Positions 40,247 to 49,542 are shown, numbered from the stretch's first letter. The stretch: DNA of 64,000 bases from Acidimicrobiia bacterium (GCA_022820925.1 JAJEEO010000015.1:1-64000); one strand, 5' to 3'. A program made the numbers and translations. The notes: generated by a model not told the origin, from the sequence alone.

Positions 40247-41094
40247 GCCCCCAGCCGAGCCGAGACACGACCGCGGGCGCCGCCTATCTCGACCTCCAGG
40301 CCGCCGCCCGCGCCACTGGTCGACCAGTTGACGAACTCTTCCAGCTCTACGCGCTCGAAGGCTTCCTCCGCCGCCTGGTCGAATCCGACCACGCCGCAAC
40401 GTTCGTCCTCAAAGGCGGTGTCCTGCTTGCCGCGTATACCGAGAGACGACCGACCCGCGACATCGACCTAGCCGGAACCGACGTCGATGGCGACCTCACC
40501 GCCATCGCAAGCATCGTCGCCGACATCGTGAACGTGAGTTTCGATGACGGCCTCGACCAGCTGGCCATCGCCAAGGTGGAGGAGATCCGCGACGACGCGT
40601 CCTATCCAGGAATCCGCGCAACGGTCACCGGAAAGCTGGACCGGGCGAGGCTCCGCTTCCACGTCGACATCAGCATCGGTGACCCGCTGTGGCCCGAACC
40701 AGACCTCGTCGAGCTTCCCCAACTCCTCGACGCCGAGCCAATCCCTGTCCGCGCCTACTCCGCCGAGCTGATCCTGGCCGAGAAGATCGTCACTGCAATC
40801 CAGCGCGGGACAGCATCAACGCGCTGGCGTGACTTCGTCGACATCGCTTCACTCGCCAAGGCCCAGCTCGACATGACCCACCTCAGCGCATCACTACAGA
40901 TGGTCGCGGACCATCGACAAGTGAGCATCCGCCCGTTGGCCGATGTCCTCGACGGCTACGCCGACCTGGCACAGAGCAGATGGTCGGCCTGGCGCAATCG
41001 CCAAGCCCTCCACAGCACCCCAGAGCAATTCGCTGACCTCCTCAACCAGGTCATCACGTTCGCCGATCCACTCCTGCAGCCCTTCACCGACTGA
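40243..41094 (+). CDS. AbiEii-type nucleotidyltransferase toxin (type IV TA)
   Basis: FVLKGGVLLAAYTERRPTRDIDLAG; AELILAEKIVTAIQRGTASTRWRDFVDI. Confidence 0.88.
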   Translation: MSPQPSRDTTAGAAYLDLQAAARATGRPVDELFQLYALEGFLRRLVESDHAATFVLKGGVLLAAYTERRPTRDIDLAGTDVDGDLTAIASIVADIVNVSFDDGLDQLAIAKVEEIRDDASYPGIRATVTGKLDRARLRFHVDISIGDPLWPEPDLVELPQLLDAEPIPVRAYSAELILAEKIVTAIQRGTASTRWRDFVDIASLAKAQLDMTHLSASLQMVADHRQVSIRPLADVLDGYADLAQSRWSAWRNRQALHSTPEQFADLLNQVITFADPLLQPFTD

Positions 41095-41474
41095 CGGTCT
41101 CCGGGATAGGGCGACACCGCCATCAGCAACCCACGCCAGCCGCAACCTGAATTCGTCCAGCGGCAATGAGTCAGCAGCCGCTAGCAAGTCTGTTAGCAAA
41201 CGGCCCCCGCACCTCGCTAAGTGACCGGCGACCTGCGGAAACGCAGCCCCCACAGGGTGACGGTGGTGCGTGTCGCACTTCCCCATCGAACAACATCACC
41301 TAGCGCGATTACGGTGAACTCACCTAGTGGGCCCGGTCACCGTAGAGCTGACGGGGACCCGTGATACCGCCTTCGACCAGTCGCCCGCGGTGAGCGTCAG
41401 ATAGATCAGTTACGCGGCAGCGTTGGCCGCAGACTGCTCGGCAGCCACCTTCGCTTAACGCTCCTAGGGGCCGT

Positions 41475-42596
41475 TTACAAACCGCGCGCTGCTGTGTTTC
41501 GTTTGCTGCGGATTTCCTGGCAGATGGTCTTTGGCATAACTTGGTCCCACCTGCTTGCCATCTCAGGATCGGCCTTCCTGTCGCGTCGACTGTCGCAGTT
41601 GCACAGAGGAGCATCCAGGCCGTCGAGTTCAGCTTGCAAGCCCCGGGCCATGTCGCGCATCGCCCGGTGATGTCTCTTGCTGCGCGAGTTCGGCCCCGCA
41701 GAAGCATCGTGCCGCTTTTGTTGAGTTTCGTAGTCTCTGCGCAGCCGCCTCCACGCAATCTGACGCTGGACATCAGCGTCGTCCCAGTAGCGATCCATGC
41801 GGTCACACAGACCGAGCCAGTGCATTGCGCCGCCTTCGCTTCGGGAGAGCACCGCTTGAGCCGTCTGGTCCAATGCAGACGGCTTGCAAATCAGCCACGG
41901 GGTCGACACGATGCCGGGCTCGCCGGCAAGCGCTAGCGCGGAGAACCTGACTTCTCCGATCTGTTCCGTCTCCACGCTCACGTCTCCGGTGTCCATCTCA
42001 GGGACCCCGCAAATCATGATGCGCGGACTCAACGGCATCATGAACAGCACAGGCGCTTCAGGCTTAGGGCCGCCCCAGCGGGGCGCATGAAACACGGGAA
42101 CAGCGTTCAGCCCGATGGGCTCATCTGCCGGCAGAACCGTGACGACGAGCCCGCAGTCATGGTAGGCCTGCGCCTCCTCCCATCGTCCCTGGATCCTGGC
42201 TGCCGTGTCGGGGCTCGCCACACCGTTCTGAATGTCAGCGATCTGTTGAATGAGCACTGTCAGCGCGCGCGCATGATGCAGCACTGCCAGCTCTATCAAC
42301 GATGAGAAGCTGCGCGGCTCGGACACCATCCTCTCCATGGCATCGAAGTCATCGCCGTTCGAGGCGAGCAGTCTCTCTATCTCGTCAATGGTGTGGGCGG
42401 CGGCGTTCTCCGCAGGATGCCAGCTGTCCTCGAGATCCTGTGGCCACAGATCCACAACAGAATGCAGCGTCCTCGCTTTCGCCGACACTTCAGCACTGTC
42501 ACGGTGATACAAGCACACCACCCCGACCTTGCCGTCCTCAGCCCAGCGTTTGATCAGAGACCTGCTGATGTAGTGCTGACGCTGTGTTCCGGACAT
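41475..42596 (-). CDS. DUF4238 family protein
   Basis: QRQHYISRSLIKRWAEDGKVGVVCLYHR...LVVTVLPADEPIGLNAVPVF. Confidence 0.75.
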   Translation of the reverse strand: MSGTQRQHYISRSLIKRWAEDGKVGVVCLYHRDSAEVSAKARTLHSVVDLWPQDLEDSWHPAENAAAHTIDEIERLLASNGDDFDAMERMVSEPRSFSSLIELAVLHHARALTVLIQQIADIQNGVASPDTAARIQGRWEEAQAYHDCGLVVTVLPADEPIGLNAVPVFHAPRWGGPKPEAPVLFMMPLSPRIMICGVPEMDTGDVSVETEQIGEVRFSALALAGEPGIVSTPWLICKPSALDQTAQAVLSRSEGGAMHWLGLCDRMDRYWDDADVQRQIAWRRLRRDYETQQKRHDASAGPNSRSKRHHRAMRDMARGLQAELDGLDAPLCNCDSRRDRKADPEMASRWDQVMPKTICQEIRSKRNTAARGL

Positions 42597-42675
42597 CGCG
42601 CGAACCTAGTGGCCTGTCTGAATCGCCCCGGGTCTTGTGGAGGCTCTGGGGGTCCCTGACTTCGGTGGAGGCGGG

Positions 42676-43200
42676 TTAGGGCTGTTCGTCGAGCAGTTCG
42701 GCCAGATCGTCTTGGACACCCAGCTCGGCTGCCCATTGGTGCATGTAGCTGACGTCGAGATCGTTGATGGCAGCGATTTCGACGCAGTCCCGCCATTGGA
42801 TCTCAGAGCGCGACTCCAAGCGCCACCGGAGCTTGGCCAACACGACGTCTTCGGGCGCGGCGATCCATGTCTCGATTCCGAGAACTTCAGCGCGGACTCG
42901 CCGAGCAATGCGGGACTGGGTGAACGCGTCTTCCGACGGAACGGCGAAGATGTCGACCTTGCCGCCGCTTTGGGGATGAAGGACGTTGAAGTTGCCTCCG
43001 GAGGTGACCGCCCGGCGGGCCTCTGACTCCGGGAAGTAGACCTCGCTTCCCCGAAGCGCTTCGAGCACCGCCTCGCCTGAATCGGGCACCAGCAGGACCA
43101 CGATGTCCACATCGCGAGTCATCCGGGGCGTCCCCCACGCCGCCGCGGCTGTTGAGCCGACCACGACGTAGTCCAGGCCAGCAGACTCAAGGGCACGCAC
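42676..43200 (-). CDS. Nucleotidyltransferase-fold protein (AbiEii/DUF6036-like)
   Basis: GLDYVVVGSTAAAAWGTPRMTRDVDIVVLL...PEDVVLAKLRWRLESRSEIQWRDCVEI. Confidence 0.8.
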   Translation of the reverse strand: MRALESAGLDYVVVGSTAAAAWGTPRMTRDVDIVVLLVPDSGEAVLEALRGSEVYFPESEARRAVTSGGNFNVLHPQSGGKVDIFAVPSEDAFTQSRIARRVRAEVLGIETWIAAPEDVVLAKLRWRLESRSEIQWRDCVEIAAINDLDVSYMHQWAAELGVQDDLAELLDEQP

Positions 43201-43229
43201 CGTGCACTCCAGCGCGGCTGTGAGATCGA

Positions 43230-43568
43230 TCAGGGTTCGATTCCCACCGACTCAGGCCAGACTTCGCCGGCGAGCTCAGGGCCATAGCGGGCAACGACAA
43301 GACCCAAGAAGACCTCGCTGTCGTCGTAATCGGGGTGGCGCATTCGCACCGACCTCTCCTCCATGACCGCACCCTCCACGTTGAGCTGACGCCATTCCTC
43401 AAGCCGCTGCGGAACTGTGCGGGCACGGACGGCGTCCATCTGACGCCGCCAAACGTGATCAGGCGTGTCCGCCGGACGTCCAGAGGGATTGCGGCGCACC
43501 GTCACAACCCGAATCGTACTGAACCCCTGTGACAGCCATCCTGTCCCGCAAAACCCAGAGAACACCAA
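43230..43568 (-). CDS. Hypothetical protein, possible antitoxin partner of the downstream nucleotidyltransferase
   Basis: Short ORF directly upstream on the same strand; start uncertain (internal MDAVRARTV... possible). Confidence 0.5.
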   Translation of the reverse strand: MVFSGFCGTGWLSQGFSTIRVVTVRRNPSGRPADTPDHVWRRQMDAVRARTVPQRLEEWRQLNVEGAVMEERSVRMRHPDYDDSEVFLGLVVARYGPELAGEVWPESVGIEP

Positions 43569-43624
43569 CTTGCTCTGACCAGTGCATTTGGGAACTTCTG
43601 GGAATCCCTGACATGGTTCCTGGG

Positions 43625-43640
43625 TGTCGGAGGGGGGACT
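43625..43640 (+). repeat. Direct repeat, tRNA-proximal copy (candidate att site)
   Basis: TGTCGGAGGGGGGACT = 39330-39345. Confidence 0.7.
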
Positions 43641-43708
43641 TGAACCCCCACACCCTTTCGGGCACTAGATCCTTAATCTAGCGCGTCTGCCAATTCCGCC
43701 ACTCCGAC
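43625..43708 (-). tRNA. tRNA-Leu, anticodon read as AAG; CCA not encoded
   Basis: GTCGGAG-TGGCGGAATTGGCAGACGCG-CTAGA-TTAAGGA-TCTAG-long variable arm TGCCCGAAAGGGTGT-GGGGGTTCAAGTCCCCC-CTCCGAC; loop TTAAGGA puts AAG at 34-36. Confidence 0.93.
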
Positions 43709-43798
43709 TGAGAGCCCGAAAACCGGCCGGTGGGCAGCCATTTCGGGGCGCATCAGCATAGCGCTGCCGGGCAATTTCTTCGGCAGATTCGGAAACGC

Positions 43799-44635
43799 TC
43801 AGGCCTCGTCGATCGCCGTCGCGAGCGCGTCCAGGCGGCCCGGGTCGAGCTCGCCCCGCCACGACCACACGACGATGTCGACGCCGGCATCGAAGAACTC
43901 CTGCGCACCGGCCACAGCCCCCACGACGTCTCCGGCCTCCAAGCTGAGGTGGATCGACCGGTCGATCTCCGCCTGGTCGCGGCCGACACGCTCGCAGTGG
44001 GCCTGCAGCACCCCGTCGAGTTCCTGCCATGCGGCGACGTCGTCTGGGAAGAGCATGTCCCACTGGTCGGCATACTTCGCCGCAGTTCGCAGGGTTCGCA
44101 CTCGGCCCGACCCGCCGATGACTATCGGGATGCGGTCCTGCACCGACTTGGGCTCGCACCACGCATCGGTCAGCTCGAAGAAGCGGCCCTTGTGCGTGGT
44201 CGTCGACTCGGTGAGCAGCTTGACGATCACCTCCATGCCCTCTTCGAGCCGGTCGGAGCGGTCGCGCAGCGGACCGAGGTCGATGCCGTACGCATCGCTC
44301 TCCATGAAGTTCCAGCCAGCACCCATCCCCAGCTCGAAGCGCCCGTTGGAGATGTGGTCGAGCGTGGCTGCCATGTTGGCCGTCACCGCCGGGTGACGGT
44401 GGTGCATGCCGTTGACCATGGCGCCGATGCGGATCCGCTCGGTCGCCTGGGCCAGCGCCGCCAGCATCGTCCAGCCTTCGAGGTTCGGGCCGTCGTAGGG
44501 CGGTGCCAGCGGGTAGAAGTGGTCCCAGTTCCACGCCGACTCGATGACCTCCATCTCGTCAGCGAGCTGCCACAGCGTCAGGTATTCCGGCCAGGCAGCA
44601 TGGTGCGGCGGGGTCTTGATCGCGTGTCGTCCCAT
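43799..44635 (-). CDS. LLM-class F420-dependent oxidoreductase
   Basis: TERIRIGAMVNGMHHRHPAVTANMAATLDHISNGRFELGMGAGWN. Confidence 0.92.
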   Translation of the reverse strand: MGRHAIKTPPHHAAWPEYLTLWQLADEMEVIESAWNWDHFYPLAPPYDGPNLEGWTMLAALAQATERIRIGAMVNGMHHRHPAVTANMAATLDHISNGRFELGMGAGWNFMESDAYGIDLGPLRDRSDRLEEGMEVIVKLLTESTTTHKGRFFELTDAWCEPKSVQDRIPIVIGGSGRVRTLRTAAKYADQWDMLFPDDVAAWQELDGVLQAHCERVGRDQAEIDRSIHLSLEAGDVVGAVAGAQEFFDAGVDIVVWSWRGELDPGRLDALATAIDEA

Positions 44636-44696
44636 CGGGGCTCCTTGTCGCAGGCGCTTCGCACAATAGGGGCGCGGTGGCCCCGGCACCGAAGGC

Positions 44697-44927
44697 TCAG
44701 GCGAGCAAGAGGCCGAGTATCAGCGTGGTGAAGCCGAACGAGACAGCCACCACCACTGTGATGCGGCTCAGGTTCTTCTCGGCGACTGTCGAGCCCGCAG
44801 CGGTGGAGCCCACGGTGCCGCCGAACATGTCCGACACCCCGCCGCCGCGGCCGCTGTGCAGCAGCACCAGGCCGATCAGACCGAATGCCGACAGCAGGTG
44901 TATCGCCCCGATGATCCACACCATCAC
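44697..44927 (-). CDS. secG: Preprotein translocase subunit SecG
   Basis: IHLLSAFGLIGLVLLHSGRGGGVSDMFGG. Confidence 0.92.
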   Translation of the reverse strand: MMVWIIGAIHLLSAFGLIGLVLLHSGRGGGVSDMFGGTVGSTAAGSTVAEKNLSRITVVVAVSFGFTTLILGLLLA

Positions 44928-44988
44928 GCGCTTGAGGCTACCGGCGCCTCACGCCCGCCCCGAAGGAGCTGCCGGATCGAGCAGGTCG

Positions 44989-46587
44989 CTACGGCGTGAT
45001 CGGGTGGGTGATCGGGGTGCTGCCCTTGGCGCCGGGCACCCAGCCCTCGATGATGGCGCTGAAGCCGCCCGCTCCCCCGCCGGCCCGAACGACCATCGGC
45101 GACCACGGCGGGAGCTTGCGCAAGCCGCCGCTGGCGGCACCCTCGGCCGAGCCGAATACATGCCCGCCGTCGACCGAGCCGTCCTGGTTGCCCCCGACCT
45201 CAGCGCCCCGGAGCTGCTGCACGAAGCCCTCGGGCAAGCCCTCCTCGATGCCGCCGGCGCCGCACACCGCGAAGTCCAGATCTAACTGCAGCAGCGGATC
45301 CAGCTCGTCGTAGAAGCGCTGCTTTGTCCAACCCGAATCGGCGAACGTCGACATGTGCTCGGGCGTCATCACCACCATCGCCTCGGTGGGCAGCTTGCGA
45401 TTGCCGACGCACATCAGCTGTTGGGCAAGCGTGCGGATGAGCGAGCCGGGCGTGCGGGAGACCTGGTCGATGCAGCCGATCGGGCCGTGCCCGGCGAACA
45501 GCGTCACCGTGTCCTGGCCGGGCTCGAAGCCCCGGGTGACCGACAGCGGCGGCCAGCCGTCGGGCAGCCCCTCCTCGTCCTCGGCAAAGCACCAGCCGAC
45601 CTTGGAGGGCGACCCGAGCGCCGAGCGGTCGATGCCGCCGATGCCCGGCTTGCCGCCGCCCACATTGCGGATCACGAGCTGCAGGGCCCGCCCGATCGTG
45701 GAGTTGGCCCGGTTGCCCTGGCCGAGCGCGTTCTTGTCGGTGTTCATGCCGATGCGCTGGCGGATCGGGCCGTTCACGATCACGATCGGCCCCGAGAACC
45801 ACAACGTGCACAGCAGCCCGTGCATGTTGAACGTGTCAGTGCACGCCGCCTCGACGGCAGCCAGCACGACTGGCAGGTACTCGGGCTTGCAGCCGGCCAT
45901 CACTGCATTGACTGCCACCTTCTCCACCGTGCACTCGGCCAGCGTCGGCGGCACCACGGCCACGATCTCGTCAGGCGCACGCGTCGTTCCCGCCAGCATG
46001 GCGGCCACCCGCGCCTCGGTGGGCGGCACCACCGGCAGCCCGTCAGACCAGCCGCGGTCATACGCCGCCTCGACGGGATCCTCCGCCGATGCCAGCTCCA
46101 CCTTGCGGCTTGCGAACGACGTGGCGCCGAAACGCAGCGCCAGCTCGTCGGCCAGCAGCGGGTCCACCGACATCGAACCGCAGCCCGGTCGCATATCTGG
46201 CAGGCCAGTTCCCAGGTCTTCGGCGCCGCTGAGCGCTTCCCAGCTCGTGCGATCCCAGCCCACGGTGCGGGCCAACTCTCGGCCGTCCATCACTGCCATG
46301 AGCGTCGGCACGGTCTCGATCTCGTGGTGCCACGACACGGCCAGGTCATGGTCATGGACGATCTCCGCTGACTGCCCGCCGAGCGCAGCCATGAACTCGG
46401 GGTCGTCCTGGGTGAACACCGTCAGGCGAGTACCGCTGCGCACGGCATGGTCAACGAGCTCGGCGAGCACTGGCTCGACGTCGCGGCAGGTGGGGCAATC
46501 TCGCTTGACGAATGCCACCAGCCCGTCGGCCAGGCTCGGCTGGCCGGGGCCGGACACTCCCGTCGGTGATTCGTTCCTTGCAGGCAC
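44989..46587 (-). CDS. Thioredoxin-fold N-terminal domain fused to large conserved domain of unknown function
   Basis: N-terminal CPTC motif (FVKRDCPTCRDVEPVLAEL), MRPGCGSMSVDP segment, then YDRGWSDGLPVVPPTEARV... domain. Confidence 0.7.
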   Translation of the reverse strand: MPARNESPTGVSGPGQPSLADGLVAFVKRDCPTCRDVEPVLAELVDHAVRSGTRLTVFTQDDPEFMAALGGQSAEIVHDHDLAVSWHHEIETVPTLMAVMDGRELARTVGWDRTSWEALSGAEDLGTGLPDMRPGCGSMSVDPLLADELALRFGATSFASRKVELASAEDPVEAAYDRGWSDGLPVVPPTEARVAAMLAGTTRAPDEIVAVVPPTLAECTVEKVAVNAVMAGCKPEYLPVVLAAVEAACTDTFNMHGLLCTLWFSGPIVIVNGPIRQRIGMNTDKNALGQGNRANSTIGRALQLVIRNVGGGKPGIGGIDRSALGSPSKVGWCFAEDEEGLPDGWPPLSVTRGFEPGQDTVTLFAGHGPIGCIDQVSRTPGSLIRTLAQQLMCVGNRKLPTEAMVVMTPEHMSTFADSGWTKQRFYDELDPLLQLDLDFAVCGAGGIEEGLPEGFVQQLRGAEVGGNQDGSVDGGHVFGSAEGAASGGLRKLPPWSPMVVRAGGGAGGFSAIIEGWVPGAKGSTPITHPITP

Positions 46588-46673
46588 GTCGCGACTCTAG
46601 GTCCGAGCGGCAGCAGCAATCTCAGGGGCGGCCGCCGGGTCGCCTCGGCCGGCGGATGCGTTGAAGTCCGCTG

Positions 46674-47684
46674 CTACAAGGGATGTGCCTCGAACTGCTC
46701 GGAGGCGGTGGCGTAGGCCTGCAGCGCCACGGCCGGTCGGCGTCGCGGGTCGAGCAGGTTGCTGCCCATGGCATCGAGGTCGGCCGATGCCGGCATGACG
46801 ATCTCCACACGCTCGCACTCCGTCAGGCTCAGGCGTTCGCACTCGGTTGTCATCCGGCTGACGATGCGCAACGCGCTCCAGGCGAGTGTTGTCGCTCCGA
46901 AGTCCATCGCCGCGGCAATCGGCATCGCCCATGGCCGTGTCCCGGACGGCACTGCGGCGATGCCCATCGGGGAGCTCACCACCACGAGGTCGTACTGCTC
47001 ACCCTGGAGCACATCGAGGTTGTCCGAGGAGTGAACACCGGCATCGATATAGGACGTTCCGTCGATCTCGACGGGCTCGAACACCGCCGGCACAGCGCAC
47101 GATGCAGCCACAGCCTGCTCGGGTGTCGCAGGACCCGTCTTGGAGAACACCACCCGCTGGCCGGTGTCGAGCTCGACGACGGGCACTCGCAGCTCGACGC
47201 CCGCCGGCCACTCGCTCCCGAAGAGCGCACGGACAATGTCTGCGACGTGCGATGTCGGCACCTTGCCCTTGGGCAGCATCGAGGCCATCGCTGTACCCGG
47301 CGACACGCTCCCCGGCACCAGCATTCCGAGCATCCCGACATGCGGTGCCATGGGTGCGCCGATTGCGGCAGTGGCCTGGCGCTTCGGGCCGCGCCGGGCC
47401 CGTGCCGCGCCGAGCAGCCGCTCGCCGTCGGGGCTGAGCGGCTGACGTGTCTCGCGGCGGAACAGATCGCTGGGGCTGAGCCCGGCAGCCACCAGCGCGC
47501 CAGAGATCGAACCGGCCGAGGTGCCGACGATCAGGTCGACCTCGCGCGCGTCTATCCCCCATGCGTCCTCGAGCGCCTTGAGCACGCCGGCATGGAACGC
47601 GCCGCCGACGATCCCGCCGGAGCCCATGACCAGCGCGACACGGCGACCGGTCCGGCCGCGCTTGCCGGCAGCACTCTCGCCCAT
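46674..47684 (-). CDS. Patatin-like phospholipase
   Basis: LVMGSGGIVGGAFHAGVLKAL, GTSAGSISGALVAAGL, DAGVHSSDNL. Confidence 0.9.
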   Translation of the reverse strand: MGESAAGKRGRTGRRVALVMGSGGIVGGAFHAGVLKALEDAWGIDAREVDLIVGTSAGSISGALVAAGLSPSDLFRRETRQPLSPDGERLLGAARARRGPKRQATAAIGAPMAPHVGMLGMLVPGSVSPGTAMASMLPKGKVPTSHVADIVRALFGSEWPAGVELRVPVVELDTGQRVVFSKTGPATPEQAVAASCAVPAVFEPVEIDGTSYIDAGVHSSDNLDVLQGEQYDLVVVSSPMGIAAVPSGTRPWAMPIAAAMDFGATTLAWSALRIVSRMTTECERLSLTECERVEIVMPASADLDAMGSNLLDPRRRPAVALQAYATASEQFEAHPL

Positions 47685-47724
47685 GAGCCTCGAAGCGCTC
47701 CGACTCGGCCTCGAAGAACCGCAG

Positions 47725-48867
47725 CTAGCCCTCGACGTCGCTGTGCTCGAGCATCCAGCCGATCATCGAAGGAATCGAGCGCTTCCGAGCGCCATTGCCC
47801 ACGATCAGCCCGACGTGGCCGGCGGGCAGCTTCATCTCGGTGGCGTCGTCGGAGCCGACCATCTCATCGAGGCCGTAGGTGGACTCGGGCGGCACGATGT
47901 GGTCGCGCTCGGCGATCACGTTCAGGAACGGCGCGGTGATGTCGGCAAGGTCCAGCTTGCGGCCGCCCAGCATCAGGTCGCCGGTCACGAATCCGTTGCC
48001 CTCGTTGAACATCTCGACGGTCTGGACCATCGTGGCGCCCGGGAACGGGATGTGATTGCGGGTCCACGACGTCATGGCCTGGTACGAGCTGAGGAACTTG
48101 TCGTCGTCAAGGTGCTCCCAGAAGTCCATGACCGTGCTGAGATCCGACGTCGGCGTCAGCAGCGTGAACGAGGCCCGCACGGCCTCGGCGGGCACGTTGC
48201 CGGTGTGGTCCATCAGGTGCGCCGGGTCGATGCCGCCCTCGCCGACACCGGTCATGACCGTGGGCATCTTGGTGAAGTCCACCGGGGTCGCCATCACCAC
48301 AAGGTTGCGGATCGGATCCTCGGGATGGCCGGCCGCATACAGCAGCGACAGCAGGCCGCCGTAGCAGTAGCCGAACACCGTGACGCCGTTGTCGCCGCCC
48401 ATCTGGTTGACCTTGGCCACCGCCTGGGGCAGCAGCTCGTCGCAGTAGGTCTCGAGGGTGTTGTTGGCCTCTTCCTCGTCGGGCACGCCCCAGTCGAGCA
48501 GGAAGACGTCGAAGCCCTCGGCCACGAGCCGCTCGATGAAGCTGTTGCCCGGCTGCAGGTCCAAGATGAACGAGCGGCTGACGAGGCTCATCACCAGCAG
48601 CAGCGGCGGGCGGACGGTCGGGCTCTCGCTGCGGTAGCGGTACAGCACCGCCTTGCCGTTGCTCCACACGGCGTCGCGGGGCGTCTGGCCGACCGGGGCA
48701 CGGTCGATGCCCATGACGTGGCGAGTGAGGTTCCACCAGCGCCGCATGCCGGTCTCCCACATCTCGGCGTAAGGGCCGAACAGGTTGGGCAGCTCGGCGT
48801 CGCGCTCGGGCGACTCGCCGCTGGTGCCGGACGCGGACTTGGGCTTGATCGTCGTGGTTGCAGACAT
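47725..48867 (-). CDS. phaC: Class III-like poly(3-hydroxyalkanoate) synthase
   Basis: PPLLLVMSLVSRSFILDLQPGNSFIERLVAEGFDVFLLDWG; lipase-like box GYCYGG; AERDHIVPPES; LPAGHVGLIVG. Confidence 0.9.
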   Translation of the reverse strand: MSATTTIKPKSASGTSGESPERDAELPNLFGPYAEMWETGMRRWWNLTRHVMGIDRAPVGQTPRDAVWSNGKAVLYRYRSESPTVRPPLLLVMSLVSRSFILDLQPGNSFIERLVAEGFDVFLLDWGVPDEEEANNTLETYCDELLPQAVAKVNQMGGDNGVTVFGYCYGGLLSLLYAAGHPEDPIRNLVVMATPVDFTKMPTVMTGVGEGGIDPAHLMDHTGNVPAEAVRASFTLLTPTSDLSTVMDFWEHLDDDKFLSSYQAMTSWTRNHIPFPGATMVQTVEMFNEGNGFVTGDLMLGGRKLDLADITAPFLNVIAERDHIVPPESTYGLDEMVGSDDATEMKLPAGHVGLIVGNGARKRSIPSMIGWMLEHSDVEG

Positions 48868-48896
48868 GGATGTTCTTTCGATGAGAGGGGGGTCGG

Positions 48897-49289
48897 TCAG
48901 GAAACTTCGACGGCGGCGGCAGGCCTCTTGGCAGCCGGCTTCTTCGCAGTGGTCTTCTTCCGGGCCGGCTGTGCCGAGCCGTTGGTGGCCGGCTCGTCGC
49001 CGGCGGGAGCAACCGCGGCCACCTCGAAGACGAGGTTCTTTAGGCCCTTCAGCTCCCGATCCACCGCAGCGACCTGCTGGCGCAGCTTGCGAACATCAGT
49101 GGCCGCCGGCAGGTTCCAGAAGTGCAGCCACCGCCGGCTGGCACGCTCGAATTCGGCGGTCAGCGCGCTGGTGACCTTGGCGCTCGCCGCCATGAAGTCG
49201 CGGAAGCCGTCCGAGGCTGCGAATTGCTGGAGTCCGGGCGCTACGGCCTTCTCCCATTCGTTGTAGATCTCACGCCATTGCTTGGCCAT
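48897..49289 (-). CDS. PHA granule-associated (PhaE/phasin-like) protein with Lys/Ala-rich tail
   Basis: MAKQWREIYNEWEKAVAPGLQQFA...RKKTTAKKPAAKRPAAAVEVS; RBS GGAGG; adjacent to phaC. Confidence 0.7.
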   Translation of the reverse strand: MAKQWREIYNEWEKAVAPGLQQFAASDGFRDFMAASAKVTSALTAEFERASRRWLHFWNLPAATDVRKLRQQVAAVDRELKGLKNLVFEVAAVAPAGDEPATNGSAQPARKKTTAKKPAAKRPAAAVEVS

Positions 49290-49407
49290 GTGTGTTTCCT
49301 CCGGAATAAAGGGGGGTGTCCGGGTTGCTGTCACGGGGTCCGGCGGCGCACGAGACGCCTGCCGGTGCGAATTGAACAGCCGCTGAGACAGATGCCTCCG
49401 CCGCTCA

Positions 49408-49427
49408 ATTGCATGACGCTATGCAAT
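49408..49427. promoter_or_regulatory. Candidate MarR-family operator palindrome
   Basis: ATTGCAT-GACGCT-ATGCAAT, perfect 7-bp arms, between divergent phasin-like/phaC and marR-like genes. Confidence 0.7.
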
Positions 49428-49542
49428 CATATACAGGTTAACGCCCTGAAACAAGACAGTTTCGCCTAGAACAATTGTGTGACACGCTGCAATGACCTGC
49501 GGGCAGCAGGCGGGCGGATCGGCTAGGCTATGAAGACAGCCG

